Positions 9,700 through 19,437 of a stretch of 64,000 nucleotides of DNA are shown here, one piece after another (position 1 is the first letter of the stretch; each line of letters starts with the position of its first letter). This DNA is from Wolbachia pipientis (GTDB lineage Bacteria; Pseudomonadota; Alphaproteobacteria; Rickettsiales; Anaplasmataceae): the NCBI GenBank assembly GCA_023052945.1, contig CP095495.1:558001-622000 (forward strand), given 5' to 3'. The position numbers and the translations under genes are program-made. The notes under the pieces were generated by a model. That model was given only the letters and a program-made list of their open reading frames with translations. It searched no databases and was not told the origin of the DNA.

Positions 9700-9770
9700 T
9701 ATCGACAATCGTCATCCCGCTACGTGTTAGCGGGATCTATGTTAAGAGATACCGCGGCGGTTGTAAGTTA
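9700..9770. repeat. Palindromic repeat cluster after rnd
   Basis: The sequence contains the inverted repeat catcccgcta/tagcgggat and half of a second type (gataccgcggcgg). The same lead-in (gctaaagtaacttag, then cgacaa) occurs at 41884 and, diverged, near 49803, showing a composite dispersed repeat. It lies between rnd and the IS110 leader. Confidence 0.8.
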
Positions 9771-9983
9771 AAAATAGGTTATAAAAGAAACAAGAGGGAA
9801 GATAACTCTACTCACTATAGGAATAGAGCTATCACGGGCGTGTGCGACCGATGCGGCGTTGGTGTTAACAACCGTTCATATCAAGGTACACTAGCCCCAT
9901 CCCTCGATACGTTTGAATAGTTGTGTGGGACATATATATGCACCCGTTTACAATCTTAAATTAATAAAACTATCGAGGTTATC
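9771..9983 (+). ncRNA. IS110 5' non-coding leader, candidate bridge RNA
   Basis: About 210 bp without an open frame lies directly upstream of an IS110 transposase and is more GC-rich than its surroundings (for example gtgcgaccgatgcggcgttgg). It has several possible short stems. In IS110-group elements the long left non-coding end is known to be transcribed into a bridge RNA with target-binding and donor-binding loops. Position and length fit; I have not folded it or found the element's left boundary, so this is inference. Confidence 0.4.
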
Positions 9984-10931
9984 ATGGTTACATCTTATCA
10001 AAATTTTATTGGCATTGACATCGGAAAATTCAAGAATGTTGTTGCGGTTCACAAAGAGAAAAATGCTGTCGAATTTGACAATAATACTTCTGGTTGGCAA
10101 CAATTGTTTCAAAAATTTTCAGATATCTTACCTAATTCTTTAGTAACTTTAGAAAACACAGGAAAATATGAGCTTGGTTTGTCGCATTTTCTTATTGACA
10201 AGAATATCACCGTACATCGAGCTAATACCCGCAAAGTAAAAAGTTTTATTTTATCTCACGGAACTTTAGCAAAATCCGATAAATCAGATGCAAGGGCTCT
10301 TGCTCAATATGCGCCATAGAACTCTCTCTCCCTACTTCTGAAAAACAATCAACCTTGGTTGCACTTTGTCAACGTCGTGATGACATCACGCAAATGAGAA
10401 CTCAGGAAAAATGTAGACTGGAAGCACCTGAAAACGACCATATAAGGGAAAGTTGTCAAAAAACTATTGAATTCTTTAATAGCCAAATAGATGAACTCAG
10501 TAATACTATACAAAAAATCATTGATGAAAGCCATGAGTTACAAAAACATCAAAAAATCCTTAAAACAGTTCCTGGAATAGGTAAAAAGTTATCACAAGAC
10601 TTTCTGTGTTTAATACCAGAGCTTGGTTACTTAAACAGAAGAGAAGTAGCAAGTCTTGCTGGCTCATCCTAGGGAAAGTGGTAAAGCTGTTGGTTATCGA
10701 AGGATTATAGGTGGTAGAAGTAATGTCCGTAAAAAGCTTTTTATAGCTGCCATGTCTGCTGCAAGGTCCAAATCTGTACTTGGTGCCTTTTATTCCAAGC
10801 TTGTTGAAAGTGGTAAGAAGAAAATGGTGGCTATAACAGCTCTAATGCGAAAAATTATAGTAATTGCTAATACAAGACTTAAAGAAGCAATTAATTTGCA
10901 TACTCTTACAATGGTAACTGAAATTGGCTAA
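9984..10931 (+). pseudogene. IS110-family transposase, two frame breaks
   Basis: An about 315-residue DEDD transposase in three frames. Part 1 (9984-10319) holds the RuvC-like core: Asp in IGIDIGKFKN, Glu in TLENTGKYE, and DKSDARALAQYA. Part 2 (about 10318-10665) holds the central coiled region and LKTVPGIGKKLS. Part 3 (about 10663-10931) holds the C-terminal Tnp_20 domain (RESGKAVGYRRIIGGRS). The first break is a one-base shift near 10317. The second, near 10663, looks like a loss of about 8 bases in the SLAG...HPRESGK region where the catalytic serine neighbourhood lies. It is inactive as it stands. Confidence 0.88.
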
Positions 10932-10975
10932 TGAATATGTGCGTCCACACAGACTTAAAGCACATATTCATTAGC
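10927..10975. repeat. 16-bp perfect inverted repeat at the IS110 3' end
   Basis: Positions 10927-10942 and 10960-10975 pair perfectly with a 17-base loop; the stop codon of the transposase lies in the left arm. No T-run follows, so it is a poor intrinsic terminator and more likely part of the element's right end. Confidence 0.75.
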
Positions 10976-11128
10976 TAAGCAGAAATTGTTGTGACAGCTG
11001 TTTGATATAAAATTTTATTTCTATGACACGCGGGTTTTTATTGCCCACATAATTGAACAAAGTTACAGAATTACACAAATAAAAAATTTTTAAAAAAACA
11101 TAGTTGATATGATGTAGGGCTGCATTAG

Positions 11129-11716
11129 CTACGTGTTTAGGTTTAATGAATCCACTATATCTTTTACTTGAGAAAAAACATACTCTTTGCTTACACTGGT
11201 GTTGATAATAAAGTCACTCATCTTCCTTTTCTCCTCAATAGATAACTGAACATTGAAGATTAAATTTAGCTTTTCTTTATCTATGTTGCGTTCGTTAAGT
11301 CTTTGAGCTTGCACAACGCTATCTGCATAGATAAAAATAATAAGGTCACAGTATGAATGAAATTTTGTTTCTAATAGAAGTGGCACATCTAAAACTAAAA
11401 GCTTTCTATCGATCTTTTTTTCCTTGGCAATAAAAAATTCTAATTCACGCAGTACAGCAGAGTGAACCAAAGATTGAAATTGTTTCCAATTCTCATCGTA
11501 GACTAAGAAATATTTAGACAGTACTGTTCCACCTATTTCACCATTTACTACCGCTCCAGGAAAATTTTTTTCTGCATAACTTATTATGCTTTTATCCACT
11601 TTATAAAGTTGGTGTACAACAGAATCAGCATCAAACACAGCAGCACCAAACTCTTGAAAGCAACTAGCTACAAAGCTCTTTCCTACCCCAATTCCGCCTG
11701 TTAGACCTATGATCAT
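11129..11716 (-). CDS. coaE: Dephospho-CoA kinase
   Basis: A 195-residue P-loop kinase catalysing the last step of coenzyme A synthesis. The Walker A loop GLTGGIGVGKS is at residues 4-14 and the substrate region FDADSVVHQLY at about 33-43. The conserved LLVLDVPLLLETK segment lies near 110. Length is normal. Its start faces a dead IS481-type element about 100 bp upstream, so the promoter must lie in that short gap or inside the element. Confidence 0.93.
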   Translation of the reverse strand: MIIGLTGGIGVGKSFVASCFQEFGAAVFDADSVVHQLYKVDKSIISYAEKNFPGAVVNGEIGGTVLSKYFLVYDENWKQFQSLVHSAVLRELEFFIAKEKKIDRKLLVLDVPLLLETKFHSYCDLIIFIYADSVVQAQRLNERNIDKEKLNLIFNVQLSIEEKRKMSDFIINTSVSKEYVFSQVKDIVDSLNLNT

Positions 11717-11814
11717 ATAGCAAAATACATTAGACTTCTTTCGAAACTATATTACAGTAGCTGCTGTGTCTACTCAAAACCCAAATTTGGCTATGCAGAG
11801 GCTCTGATGATATA

Positions 11815-12662
11815 AGATGTACAGTCCCAGAGTGTGATGGTATGATAAAATGTAAGAAAAAAATACCATCGAAGGAGGAATTATGGTTACATGGGTGCGC
11901 CCGGACAACAGCGTAGAGCAATACAAAATAGTATAGCAAAGCTTTCCAAACCTTAATCCAAAAACTATTGTCAAATGGAGAAAACGCTCATTTACTAAAG
12001 ACGCTCAAAACATCCAAGATCAACTGTTCTAACTTTAGAAGAAGATCGCATTTCGGAAGCATACACTTCTACCATTAGATGATTGCCTTGCAGTCTACAA
12101 TTCCGCACTTCTAGCCTGCATCGCTGTTATAACATTAGCAAACTGCCAGATGTTGATTAAACCAAAAAAGAAATTTAAGAAATATCCTATAGCATATTGA
12201 TATTGCAGAAGTCAGAACAGAGGGGGGAAAACTATATCTATTTGTTGCTATAGATCAAATTCACCTATGTTGAGTTACATAAACGTGCTACAAAACCCAT
12301 AGCTGCTGAGTTTTTACGTAATTTGATTAAAATTCTACCGCACACTGTTTTGACAGATAACGGTATACAATTTACCAACCAGAAACGCCATAAATACGCT
12401 TTCCAACACATATTTGATAGAGTTTGTGAAGAACATAATATTGAACATCGTCTAACAAAAATCTTGGGCAAGTTGAACGAAACTTTAAAAAATACTACTA
12501 CCAATCACATCAGCAACTCACAAAGCATCTTTATATGGCCTACAATTATGCAAAGAGACTCAAAACTCTTAATGGTCTTACTCCTTTTGAATTTATATGT
12601 TCTCAGTGCTCCTGAATTGTTTATACTAAATCCTTACCATCACACTCTGGGACTGTACATCT
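11815..12662 (+). mobile_element. Decayed IS481-type element, copy 1
   Basis: An 848-bp element with perfect 28-bp inverted repeats at its ends (agatgtacagtcccagagtg inward on each side). Reading the plus strand recovers an rve-type transposase in pieces: an N-terminal TWVRPD...SVEQYKIV, NLNPKTIVKWRKR, then LYLFVAID, HKRATKPIAAEFLRN, HTVLTDNGIQFT and LKTLNGLTPFEF. Stops, frameshifts and small deletions are numerous. The same lesions are present in the copy at 42126. It stands between the starts of coaE and the end of purK. Confidence 0.82.
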
Positions 12663-12674
12663 AATAAGAGAGAC

Positions 12675-13742
12675 TCAATAACTTAAATCTATATTGACAT
12701 GTCCCATTTTACGCTTATCTCTAACCTCTTTTTTCCCATATATGGTTAAACTAGCTTTTTCGTTGCTCAAATACTTATGAGAATCATATATATCGTTACC
12801 TATTATATTTTTCGTCATACAAGGAAAGCGTAATACTACTTCCTGCATAGGTAGCCCGCATATTATCCTAACCAGCTGTTCAAATTGACTAACGTTACAT
12901 GCATCCAAGCTCCAGTGGCAAGAATTGTGAGGTCTTGGAGCTAGTTCATTAACTAACAACTCGTTATCTTTAGTAACAAAAAATTCAATAGCCAGAATTC
13001 CTATTACATCGAGCGCATTTGCTATTTTCTTTGCAGCTCGTTGTACCTCTTGAGTTAATTTGCTATCTATTTTAGCTGGCACTGTTGAAGTATCAAGTAT
13101 TCCATCAACGTGGTAATTTTCTGCTATAGGAAAAAAAGCTACTTTACCGTTTTTATCTCTTGCAATAACTATTGAAACCTCTTTCAGTAAATCAACACTT
13201 GCTTCAAGTATGTACTCTGTATTCCAATCAAAGGAAGCAAATTGCTTCACTTCAGAATCATTCTCAAGCACATATTGCCCTTTTCCATCGTAACCCATTT
13301 CTGTTGTTTTCAGCCTTGTTGGATAGCCAAAAGCTCTACTGCTTTCTAATAGCTCATTATAATTTTGTATACTCTTATAATCAGCAGTTTTTACACCCAA
13401 GTTTTTAATAAAATCCTTTTCTCTTAGTCTGTTTTGCGAAATGTGTAACGCTTTTTTACCCGGATAAAAATTTACATCGATATCAATTGCACTACATGGA
13501 ATATTTTCAGACTCAATAGTGACCAAATCCACACTCTGTGCAAAAGATTCAAGCGCTTTCTTATCAGAGAAATCTGCTATTGTGAAATCATCAGCAACAG
13601 AGCAAGCCGGATCGTCCTTAGCACTGGCAAAAACATGTGTTTTTTGTCCAAGTTTTGTTGCAGCGATAGCAGTCATTTTACCTAATTGTCCACCACCTAT
13701 TATTCCTATTACTTTTTTGCTAAGCGCATCTGGTTCGTTCAT
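12675..13742 (-). CDS. purK: 5-(carboxyamino)imidazole ribonucleotide synthase
   Basis: A 355-residue ATP-grasp enzyme of de novo purine synthesis that carboxylates AIR using ATP and bicarbonate. The N-terminal nucleotide-fold motif IIGGGQLGKM is at residues 14-23. The ATP-grasp segment KTTEMGYDGKGQYVL and the metal-binding stretch ELAPRPHNSCHW are intact. Purine synthesis is also represented by purB in this window. Its 3' end is 12 bp from the edge of the IS481 scar; it diverges from apaG across a 96-bp gap. Confidence 0.93.
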   Translation of the reverse strand: MNEPDALSKKVIGIIGGGQLGKMTAIAATKLGQKTHVFASAKDDPACSVADDFTIADFSDKKALESFAQSVDLVTIESENIPCSAIDIDVNFYPGKKALHISQNRLREKDFIKNLGVKTADYKSIQNYNELLESSRAFGYPTRLKTTEMGYDGKGQYVLENDSEVKQFASFDWNTEYILEASVDLLKEVSIVIARDKNGKVAFFPIAENYHVDGILDTSTVPAKIDSKLTQEVQRAAKKIANALDVIGILAIEFFVTKDNELLVNELAPRPHNSCHWSLDACNVSQFEQLVRIICGLPMQEVVLRFPCMTKNIIGNDIYDSHKYLSNEKASLTIYGKKEVRDKRKMGHVNIDLSY

Positions 13743-13838
13743 ACTATAAATTGATATTTCCTAATTAAAGTATACTTGAAAAATCTATGAAAAAAGTATA
13801 TGATTAAAATACTATCTTTTTATCATGAATATTCTATA

Positions 13839-14240
13839 ATGATAGAGTACACACTAACTACCAACTTTGTTGAAGTTACAGTTTTACCAATTTATATTGA
13901 AGAGCAATCCATTCCTTATGAAAATTGCTATGTATGGATGTATAACGTTAAGATAAAAAACAAAAGCCAATCAACTATTCAATTATTAAGTCGTCATTGG
14001 CAAATAATAGATTATAAGGGAAAAATAAATGAGATTGCCGGAGTTGGTGTTATCGGAGAACAACCTGTGATAAAATCTGGAGAGGTATTTAAATACACAA
14101 GTGGAACATACTTAAATGCACCGTCAGGAATAATGCAGGGTAAGTATGAGTTTCTGAATGAAGAAAGCATAAAAATTTTTGAGGTTATGATACCACCCTT
14201 TTCTTTGGATAGTCCATACGTCAAAACTAGACCCCATTAA
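13839..14240 (+). CDS. apaG: ApaG domain protein
   Basis: A 133-residue single-domain beta-sandwich protein. The family signature is clear: SRHWQIID, then [14 protein letters not shown] and [20 protein letters not shown]. The frame is open back to 13800, but the ATG at 13839 matches the usual N-terminus and length (about 125-130). The biochemical role of ApaG is not settled; it has been linked to divalent-cation effects. Divergent from purK. Confidence 0.9.
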   Translation: MIEYTLTTNFVEVTVLPIYIEEQSIPYENCYVWMYNVKIKNKSQSTIQLLSRHWQIIDYKGKINEIAGVGVIGEQPVIKSGEVFKYTSGTYLNAPSGIMQGKYEFLNEESIKIFEVMIPPFSLDSPYVKTRPH

Positions 14241-14740
14241 CTGTCAAAATAGTTTATTTGTAACCAGACTGCATTCTGTGATTTTTAGCAAAGCACGATC
14301 TTTCATTTGAGTTTTCTTCAATTTAAAATAAATACAGAAATTAGCTATCTTCAAAAATATGATTGAATAATTGTGTGTATAATTATTAATATTTTCAAGC
14401 ATTTTTGCCATCAAAATTTCTCGATCCTCGCAATGATTTGTGTTTCAAAAAAATCTTTGGAACGGAAAAAAATAAGAATATCCTGATCCACTTTTTGAAC
14501 GATATTCTAGGGTTTACTGAGATAAATGCAATACAAGAAGTTGAGTTTCTTAGCACTATTATGGATTCCGAAGTTGCCTCTGATAAACAAAGTATTGTTG
14601 ATGTTCTCTGCAAGGATTCTCATGGAAATAGATATATAGCAGAAATGCAGCTCGCTAGAGACAAGGGCTTCGAAAAACGCGCTCAATTATATGCCGCTAA
14701 AGCCTACTCAAGACAATTAGATAAATCTGGCAACTACATT

Positions 14741-15696
14741 AGACCTGCTGCGAATCAAGCGATAAAAAAAAGGAAAGGAGGGTGACTAAAATCAAGGTTA
14801 ACTAAAAGGCGTGCTTAAGATTTACAATACCAGCAATAATATTGAACCTCAGGTTATATTTTTTCTGAAAATTGCGATAAACATTCGACATAATCTTAAA
14901 TATCTTTATCTCTCGGATCTTGTTTTCTACTCTCATTCTAAATGATGCTAATCTTCTATTATGCTCTGGAGTTAATGGCTTTTTACGATACTTTTTATAT
15001 GGAATTATAACATTGCTTTGCAATTTTTGCCAACCTTGATATCCAGAATCGGCATGTTTTATGCTATCAAGTGGTAAATATTTTTCTTGTTTCCTTATGC
15101 GGAAATCACTAATTCTACCACGGTATGACTTTGACACTGATAAAATTCTTCCTCCTTCTTCGATAATAATCTCAGTTTTCATAGTGTTGGTTCTTTTTTT
15201 TCCTGAATATGATTTCTTCCGTTTTTTACTATCTTCTGGTCTCTGTATTTGCTGTTCTGTAACATCAGCCAAAATCTTCAGTATTTTTTCTGGCGTCATA
15301 CTTCTATCTTTTGTTATAGTCACTTTTTTGGCGAGTAATGGCTCTATTCTCTTAAGTAACCTACATACATTTGCGTTGTGTACATTGAATAGGCATCCTA
15401 AAAATCTATGTGTTATGTAAGTGCGATAGTACAAAATTACGCAAAACAACTTATCTTCCAGAGTTGGTAGTTTTGATCTTCTACCATGACACTTTTTCTG
15501 TTTTTCCTATCCAGACCTCACTTTTTCCACTACTTTTTCGAACTCCTCTATAGTTAAACCTGTTATATTACGAAAGTTTCTTGGGTGTTTTTTCATATTA
15601 TAGTAACTAAAGCTCATTTTTTTTCCTTACTTGATCTGCTTATTCTTCTTCTACCTCTCTCACATCATTTTTTCAATCACCTTTTTCAGCAGGTCT
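14741..15696 (-). mobile_element. IS5-family insertion sequence, copy B (956 bp)
   Basis: Same terminal repeats as copy A in opposite orientation, flanked by the direct repeat ATT (14738-14740 and 15697-15699). Inserted in an Rpn-type nuclease gene. Its transposase has a nonsense codon, so it could only move with help from another copy. Confidence 0.93.
14802..15617 (-). pseudogene. IS5-family transposase with nonsense codon 37 (copy B)
   Basis: Same 271-codon frame as the other copies, but codon 37 (15507-15509 read on the minus strand) is TAG. Copy A has TGG at this codon and copies C, D and F have TGC, so copy B most simply derives from an A-like sequence by one G-to-A change. A shorter frame of 215 codons remains open from an internal ATG at 15449 and keeps the three acidic catalytic residues but lacks the N-terminal part. 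Confidence 0.9.
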
Positions 15697-16258
15697 ATTG
15701 ATTTAAAGAAAGTCTTCTTTATTGCTATATCAAATTGTAACTTACTTCCTGAAGAAGTTGATTATATCTCTACTCATAATATACGTAATATAAAAACTAA
15801 CGGCCATTACTTAAAAGATTTTCAGTTTGTCTTTATTGAGTTGCCTAAATTCGCAAAAAATAAAGTAGAGCAGTTAGAAAGTATAGTAGAAAGGTGGTGT
15901 TTCTTTTTTAAATACGCAGAAGAAACAACAGAAGAGGACTTACAAGAGATAGCAGAAAAAGCGCCAATAATAAAGCTAGCATATGATGAATTAGACAAGT
16001 TTCGTTGGAACGAAAAAGATTTAGTAGCTTACGAAGAAAGAATAATGGATCTACGCAAAGAAGAAGCCATTCTTGAATACAGACTTGATCTTGCTGAAGA
16101 GAAAGGTATACAAAAAGGTATAGAGAAAGGAAAAATTGAAGGGAAAATTGAAGTTGCAAAAGCGATGCTGGCTAATAATGTTGATGTCAATACTATTGTC
16201 AAGTTTACTGGCCTTTCTATTAGTGAGATTGAAGAATTAAGTGGAAATCTGTGAACGG

Positions 16259-17014
16259 TTACCTATATGTTTTTGCTGGCAAAAATTCTCTAATGGTCTT
16301 AAATAAAACTTTCAGTGAGTGATTGTCAGACATGTTGTGCTCTGCTGATTTCATCAAGTATACTTCAACATCGGTTGACTTAATTTTTTCAGCTAAATTC
16401 AATGAAGTTTGATAAGGAACATCTTTATCATTAATGCTATGCAATAAGCGCACAGGACAGTTTATATCTATTGCTTCTCTGTTTAAAAGAAGGTTCTTTC
16501 TGCCATCTTCGATCAAATGTTTAGTTATTTTGTATGTACAATGCTCTGAAGTAAAATCTATTACACCTTTAGAATCTAGTTCTTCTTTTTGCTTGTCTGA
16601 CAATTGCTTGAATATCAAATCTTCAGTGAAGTCAGGAGCAGGCGATATGCCGATTAATGCTGCAATTTTTTCTGAAGATTGAAGGGCAGTGAGCAGCATC
16701 AGCCATCCTCCCATACTTGAACCTATAATTATTTGTTTATCGCTAGTTAATTCACTCATCACTTTAGCACAATTTTTTTGCCAATCACTTATCGTGTAAT
16801 CAATAAAATTACCACTTGAATGACCGTGACCAAAATAATCAAATAGCACAAGTGCTACATCATTTTCTTGGCAAAACTTGTAAATAGCAGTTGCTTTAGT
16901 TCCATCCATATTAGATGCAAACCCACCGAAAAAAACTACAGAAGCTTTCTTCCCTTGTAGCTTTTGATATGCTATGTGACCATTATTTCCATCAAACAAT
17001 TTACAATAATTCAT
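16259..17014 (-). CDS. Alpha/beta hydrolase (ABHD10-like serine esterase)
   Basis: A 251-residue alpha/beta-hydrolase. The oxyanion region FFGGFASNM is near the N-terminus, LFDYFGHGHSSG follows, and the nucleophile Ser sits in IGSSMGGW (about 102). The acid is probably the Asp in SINDKDVP and the base the His in SAEHNMSD. The pattern resembles mitochondrial ABHD10-type thioesterases, but the substrate is unknown. The ATG at 17014 begins one base past the stop of the cytochrome c gene, so the two are translationally adjacent and probably co-transcribed. Confidence 0.85.
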   Translation of the reverse strand: MNYCKLFDGNNGHIAYQKLQGKKASVVFFGGFASNMDGTKATAIYKFCQENDVALVLFDYFGHGHSSGNFIDYTISDWQKNCAKVMSELTSDKQIIIGSSMGGWLMLLTALQSSEKIAALIGISPAPDFTEDLIFKQLSDKQKEELDSKGVIDFTSEHCTYKITKHLIEDGRKNLLLNREAIDINCPVRLLHSINDKDVPYQTSLNLAEKIKSTDVEVYLMKSAEHNMSDNHSLKVLFKTIREFLPAKTYR

Positions 17015-17015
17015 A

Positions 17016-17543
17016 CTACTTTGGCAAAGCAACCGGACTATCGCTCATCGAACGCAAATAGCTGACTAGATCTGCAATTTCTTGTGGATTGGAAATACCT
17101 GCAAATGCCATACGTGTACCTTTTATATAGGCTTTTGGGTTCTTTAAAAAGGCAAATAGCTCCTCATACCCCCATTTTCCACCTCTTTCAAGCACTGCTT
17201 TTGAGTAATTGAATGAGTTGCCAAGATGGGCCTTTTTGTTTCCAACTACGTTCCATAAGTTTGGTCCTACTTTATTCATTCCACCTTTCTCAAAACTATG
17301 GCAGGCTATGCATTTTTTTGCTGCTGATTTACCTTTTTCAAAGCTAGCATTCTGCATGAGCGCTCCAATATCGAGCGCCACTTGCTCGATTTTTTGCTGG
17401 GACTCATTGTTACCAGCAGTTACTATCGTTTGGTGTTCAATCTTATATTCCTCTGGACTATACAGCATATCAACTACGTTGCTGACTATCATAATGATTA
17501 GCCCAGAAAGTAAAATCGATGCTGCAATCTTATTAAACTCCAT
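17016..17543 (-). CDS. Membrane-anchored c-type cytochrome (CycM-like)
   Basis: A 175-residue protein with an uncleaved-looking N-terminal membrane anchor (about residues 7-28) and a class I cytochrome c domain facing the periplasm. The haem-binding motif is CIACH (about 82-86), and the axial methionine is probably in GTRMAFAG (about 139). Such anchored cytochromes carry electrons from the bc1 complex to the terminal oxidase; petB and petC lie 28 kb away. First gene of a pair with the hydrolase. Confidence 0.9.
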   Translation of the reverse strand: MEFNKIAASILLSGLIIMIVSNVVDMLYSPEEYKIEHQTIVTAGNNESQQKIEQVALDIGALMQNASFEKGKSAAKKCIACHSFEKGGMNKVGPNLWNVVGNKKAHLGNSFNYSKAVLERGGKWGYEELFAFLKNPKAYIKGTRMAFAGISNPQEIADLVSYLRSMSDSPVALPK

Positions 17544-17639
17544 AGTTAATTTTTATTAAGTAATGTTACTTAAATTATGCGAATATTTTCGCAAATAGCA
17601 ACCAATTACCTTGAAGCTCGCTAAAGATGAGAGTCTCCA

Positions 17640-18106
17640 GCTACAAACATTAAGAAATTTACCAAGTGAAAAAAAGGCAAAAGAAGCCCCGTGGTTATTA
17701 TCCGCTTTAAAATATTGGCGTTTTTTATGTTTTAAACGCTTGACAAGCGAAATTCAGCTGCTTTTAATTGCAACTAACCTACGCTGCAAATGTTTAAGAA
17801 ATTTACTAAGCAGAAAAAAAGACAAAGAATCCCCGAGTTAGCTAGTCTTTTACTATCTCTGTCGAGTATTGGCATTTTTTGATGTCTTGTAACGCTTTAT
17901 AAGCGCGTTCAGCTTATTTAGATAAAAACCTAGATGTAGATGAAGTTTTGTAAAGACATACAGTATCTATATACTGCAAAAAATTAAACATAAGACGCCG
18001 ATACATTAAGTAATCCTTACCTTTTAATCTGCAGATTGGCGAAAGCAAATACAATAGCTTCGCTTCCATGATAAGGGAGCTGGCGGAGTTTGTCAAGTGG
18101 TTTTTG
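17640..18106. repeat. Dispersed non-coding repeat, copy 1
   Basis: Most of the 630-bp gene-free stretch between the cytochrome gene and dapE. It shares long matches with 33228-33694 and, inverted, with 41568-41888. A unit beginning taagaaatttac, followed by a purine-rich tract with ggcaaa, occurs twice in tandem (near 17650 and 17796), each followed by an aacgctt-type stem. The right end reads ataagggagctggcggag. No long reading frame and no known RNA family is recognised. Confidence 0.8.
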
Positions 18107-18189
18107 TAGCTCTCATGGTTTTTGGATTCTAACGTCACACGCTGGCAGTTGTTACTCAAACAACAGTTATGCAAGAGATCTGATTACAT

Positions 18190-19395
18190 CTAAGCTAACA
18201 ATGGACCACTAGGTATATTACTAACTACGTTGATCTGATTCAATATTTTATTAGTGGGATTGAAATAATTTTCTATAAATTCCTTATATATAGCTGTTAA
18301 TTTGTGTATATCATTTACTAATACGCATTCGTTTATCTGATGTGCGGTTTTGTTGATTATACCAAATTCAATCACTGGACAAACATCTTTGATAAACGCA
18401 GCGTCAGATGTGCCACCACTTGTGCTCAGCACAGCATCAATACTGGTAACTTTATTTATCGCATCAAGCATAATATCAGTATTTCTATCAGGAGTAGAGA
18501 GGAAAACGTCCCTGCTGCTATGCATAGAAAGTTTATAATCGTTAGTTACACTGGAGCATATTTCATCAATCAGCTTATATAAGCCGTCAGGTGTTTGTGT
18601 ACTGTTATATCGAATACTAAAACGTGTAGTTGCTGAACTAGGTATTAGATTGCTAGTATTATTTCCAACATCGATAGTAGTAACTTCGCAATGTGAAGGC
18701 TGAAAATATTTATTACCATGATCAAAAGTAGTATTTTTTACCTTACTCAATATCGATATTACCTTATATATTGGATTATCTGCTAGGTCTGGGTAGGCAA
18801 CGTGTCCTTGTTTTCCATGGCAAATTAATTCAAATGTTACAGAACCTCTTCTGCCTATTTTTATGGTATCACCTAATTTCTCACTACTGGTTGGTTCGGC
18901 AACTACACAAAAATCTATTTTTTTTTGCTTACTTTTCATCCATTCCAAAACTGCCTTTGTTCCATATTCTTCCGTGCTTTCTTCAGCACTGGTAATCAAT
19001 GCACTTATCGAACCATTAAATTGAAACTTTTCTGCAATTAAATTTGCCATAGCAGCAATAAATGCAGCTATTCCGCTTTTCATATCAGCTGCTCCTCTTC
19101 CATATAGCATTCCATCTCTAACTTCTGGATTAAATGGACCAAATGCCCAATCTTTTAACTGACCCGGTGATACAACATCAACATGCCCAGCAAAGCACAA
19201 ATTTGGTACTCCGTTTATATATTTCGCATAAAGATTTTTAACTTTAGTTCCATCATCACCAAATTCTAAAATCTCACAGTCAAAGCCACTTTTCTTAAAG
19301 ATTGTTGCTATATGTTCTATTGCCCCGCCGTCCCTTGGTGTTATACTCTCAAAAGAGATCAATTTCTTAGTTAGCTCTACAGGGTCAATTTTCAT
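18190..19395 (-). CDS. dapE: Succinyl-diaminopimelate desuccinylase
   Basis: A 401-residue M20-family zinc peptidase that releases diaminopimelate, used for lysine and peptidoglycan precursor (lipid II) synthesis. Metal ligands are in FAGHVDVV (His, about 69) and GRGAADMKSG (Asp, about 102). The catalytic glutamates are in SAEESTEEYG, and TSGGTSDAAF lies near the C-terminus. Its length is slightly above the usual 375-380 because of the C-terminal tail. It diverges from the dehydrogenase gene with 42 bp between starts. Confidence 0.93.
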   Translation of the reverse strand: MKIDPVELTKKLISFESITPRDGGAIEHIATIFKKSGFDCEILEFGDDGTKVKNLYAKYINGVPNLCFAGHVDVVSPGQLKDWAFGPFNPEVRDGMLYGRGAADMKSGIAAFIAAMANLIAEKFQFNGSISALITSAEESTEEYGTKAVLEWMKSKQKKIDFCVVAEPTSSEKLGDTIKIGRRGSVTFELICHGKQGHVAYPDLADNPIYKVISILSKVKNTTFDHGNKYFQPSHCEVTTIDVGNNTSNLIPSSATTRFSIRYNSTQTPDGLYKLIDEICSSVTNDYKLSMHSSRDVFLSTPDRNTDIMLDAINKVTSIDAVLSTSGGTSDAAFIKDVCPVIEFGIINKTAHQINECVLVNDIHKLTAIYKEFIENYFNPTNKILNQINVVSNIPSGPLLA

Positions 19396-19437
19396 GTCAA
19401 TCTTAAAATACTTATATTGCTATATTGTAAACACTCT

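Larger units (their letters stand above)
14405..16254 (+). pseudogene. Rpn/PD-(D/E)XK family putative transposase-nuclease, split by IS5 copy B
   Basis: The 5' part (14405-14740, 112 codons) starts at a TTG and has FLDPRNDLCFKKIFG and HFLNDILGF. The likely catalytic parts (SIVDVLCKD and YIAEMQ) follow. The 3' part (15700-16254) carries HYLKDFQFVFIELPKF and the charged KGIQKGIEKGKIEGK repeat near the C-terminus. Removing the IS plus one ATT copy joins the parts in frame as one protein of about 296 residues, the normal length of the Rpn/TIGR01784 family. Both halves are otherwise free of stops, so the disruption looks recent. Confidence 0.88.

Noticed and set aside
9913..10143. A 76-codon frame overlapping the IS110 start.
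   Set aside because: Shadow of the transposase in another frame, starting in the leader.
17611..17841. A 76-codon frame in the dispersed non-coding repeat.
   Set aside because: Not preserved in the matching copies at 33 kb and 41 kb, so not a gene.
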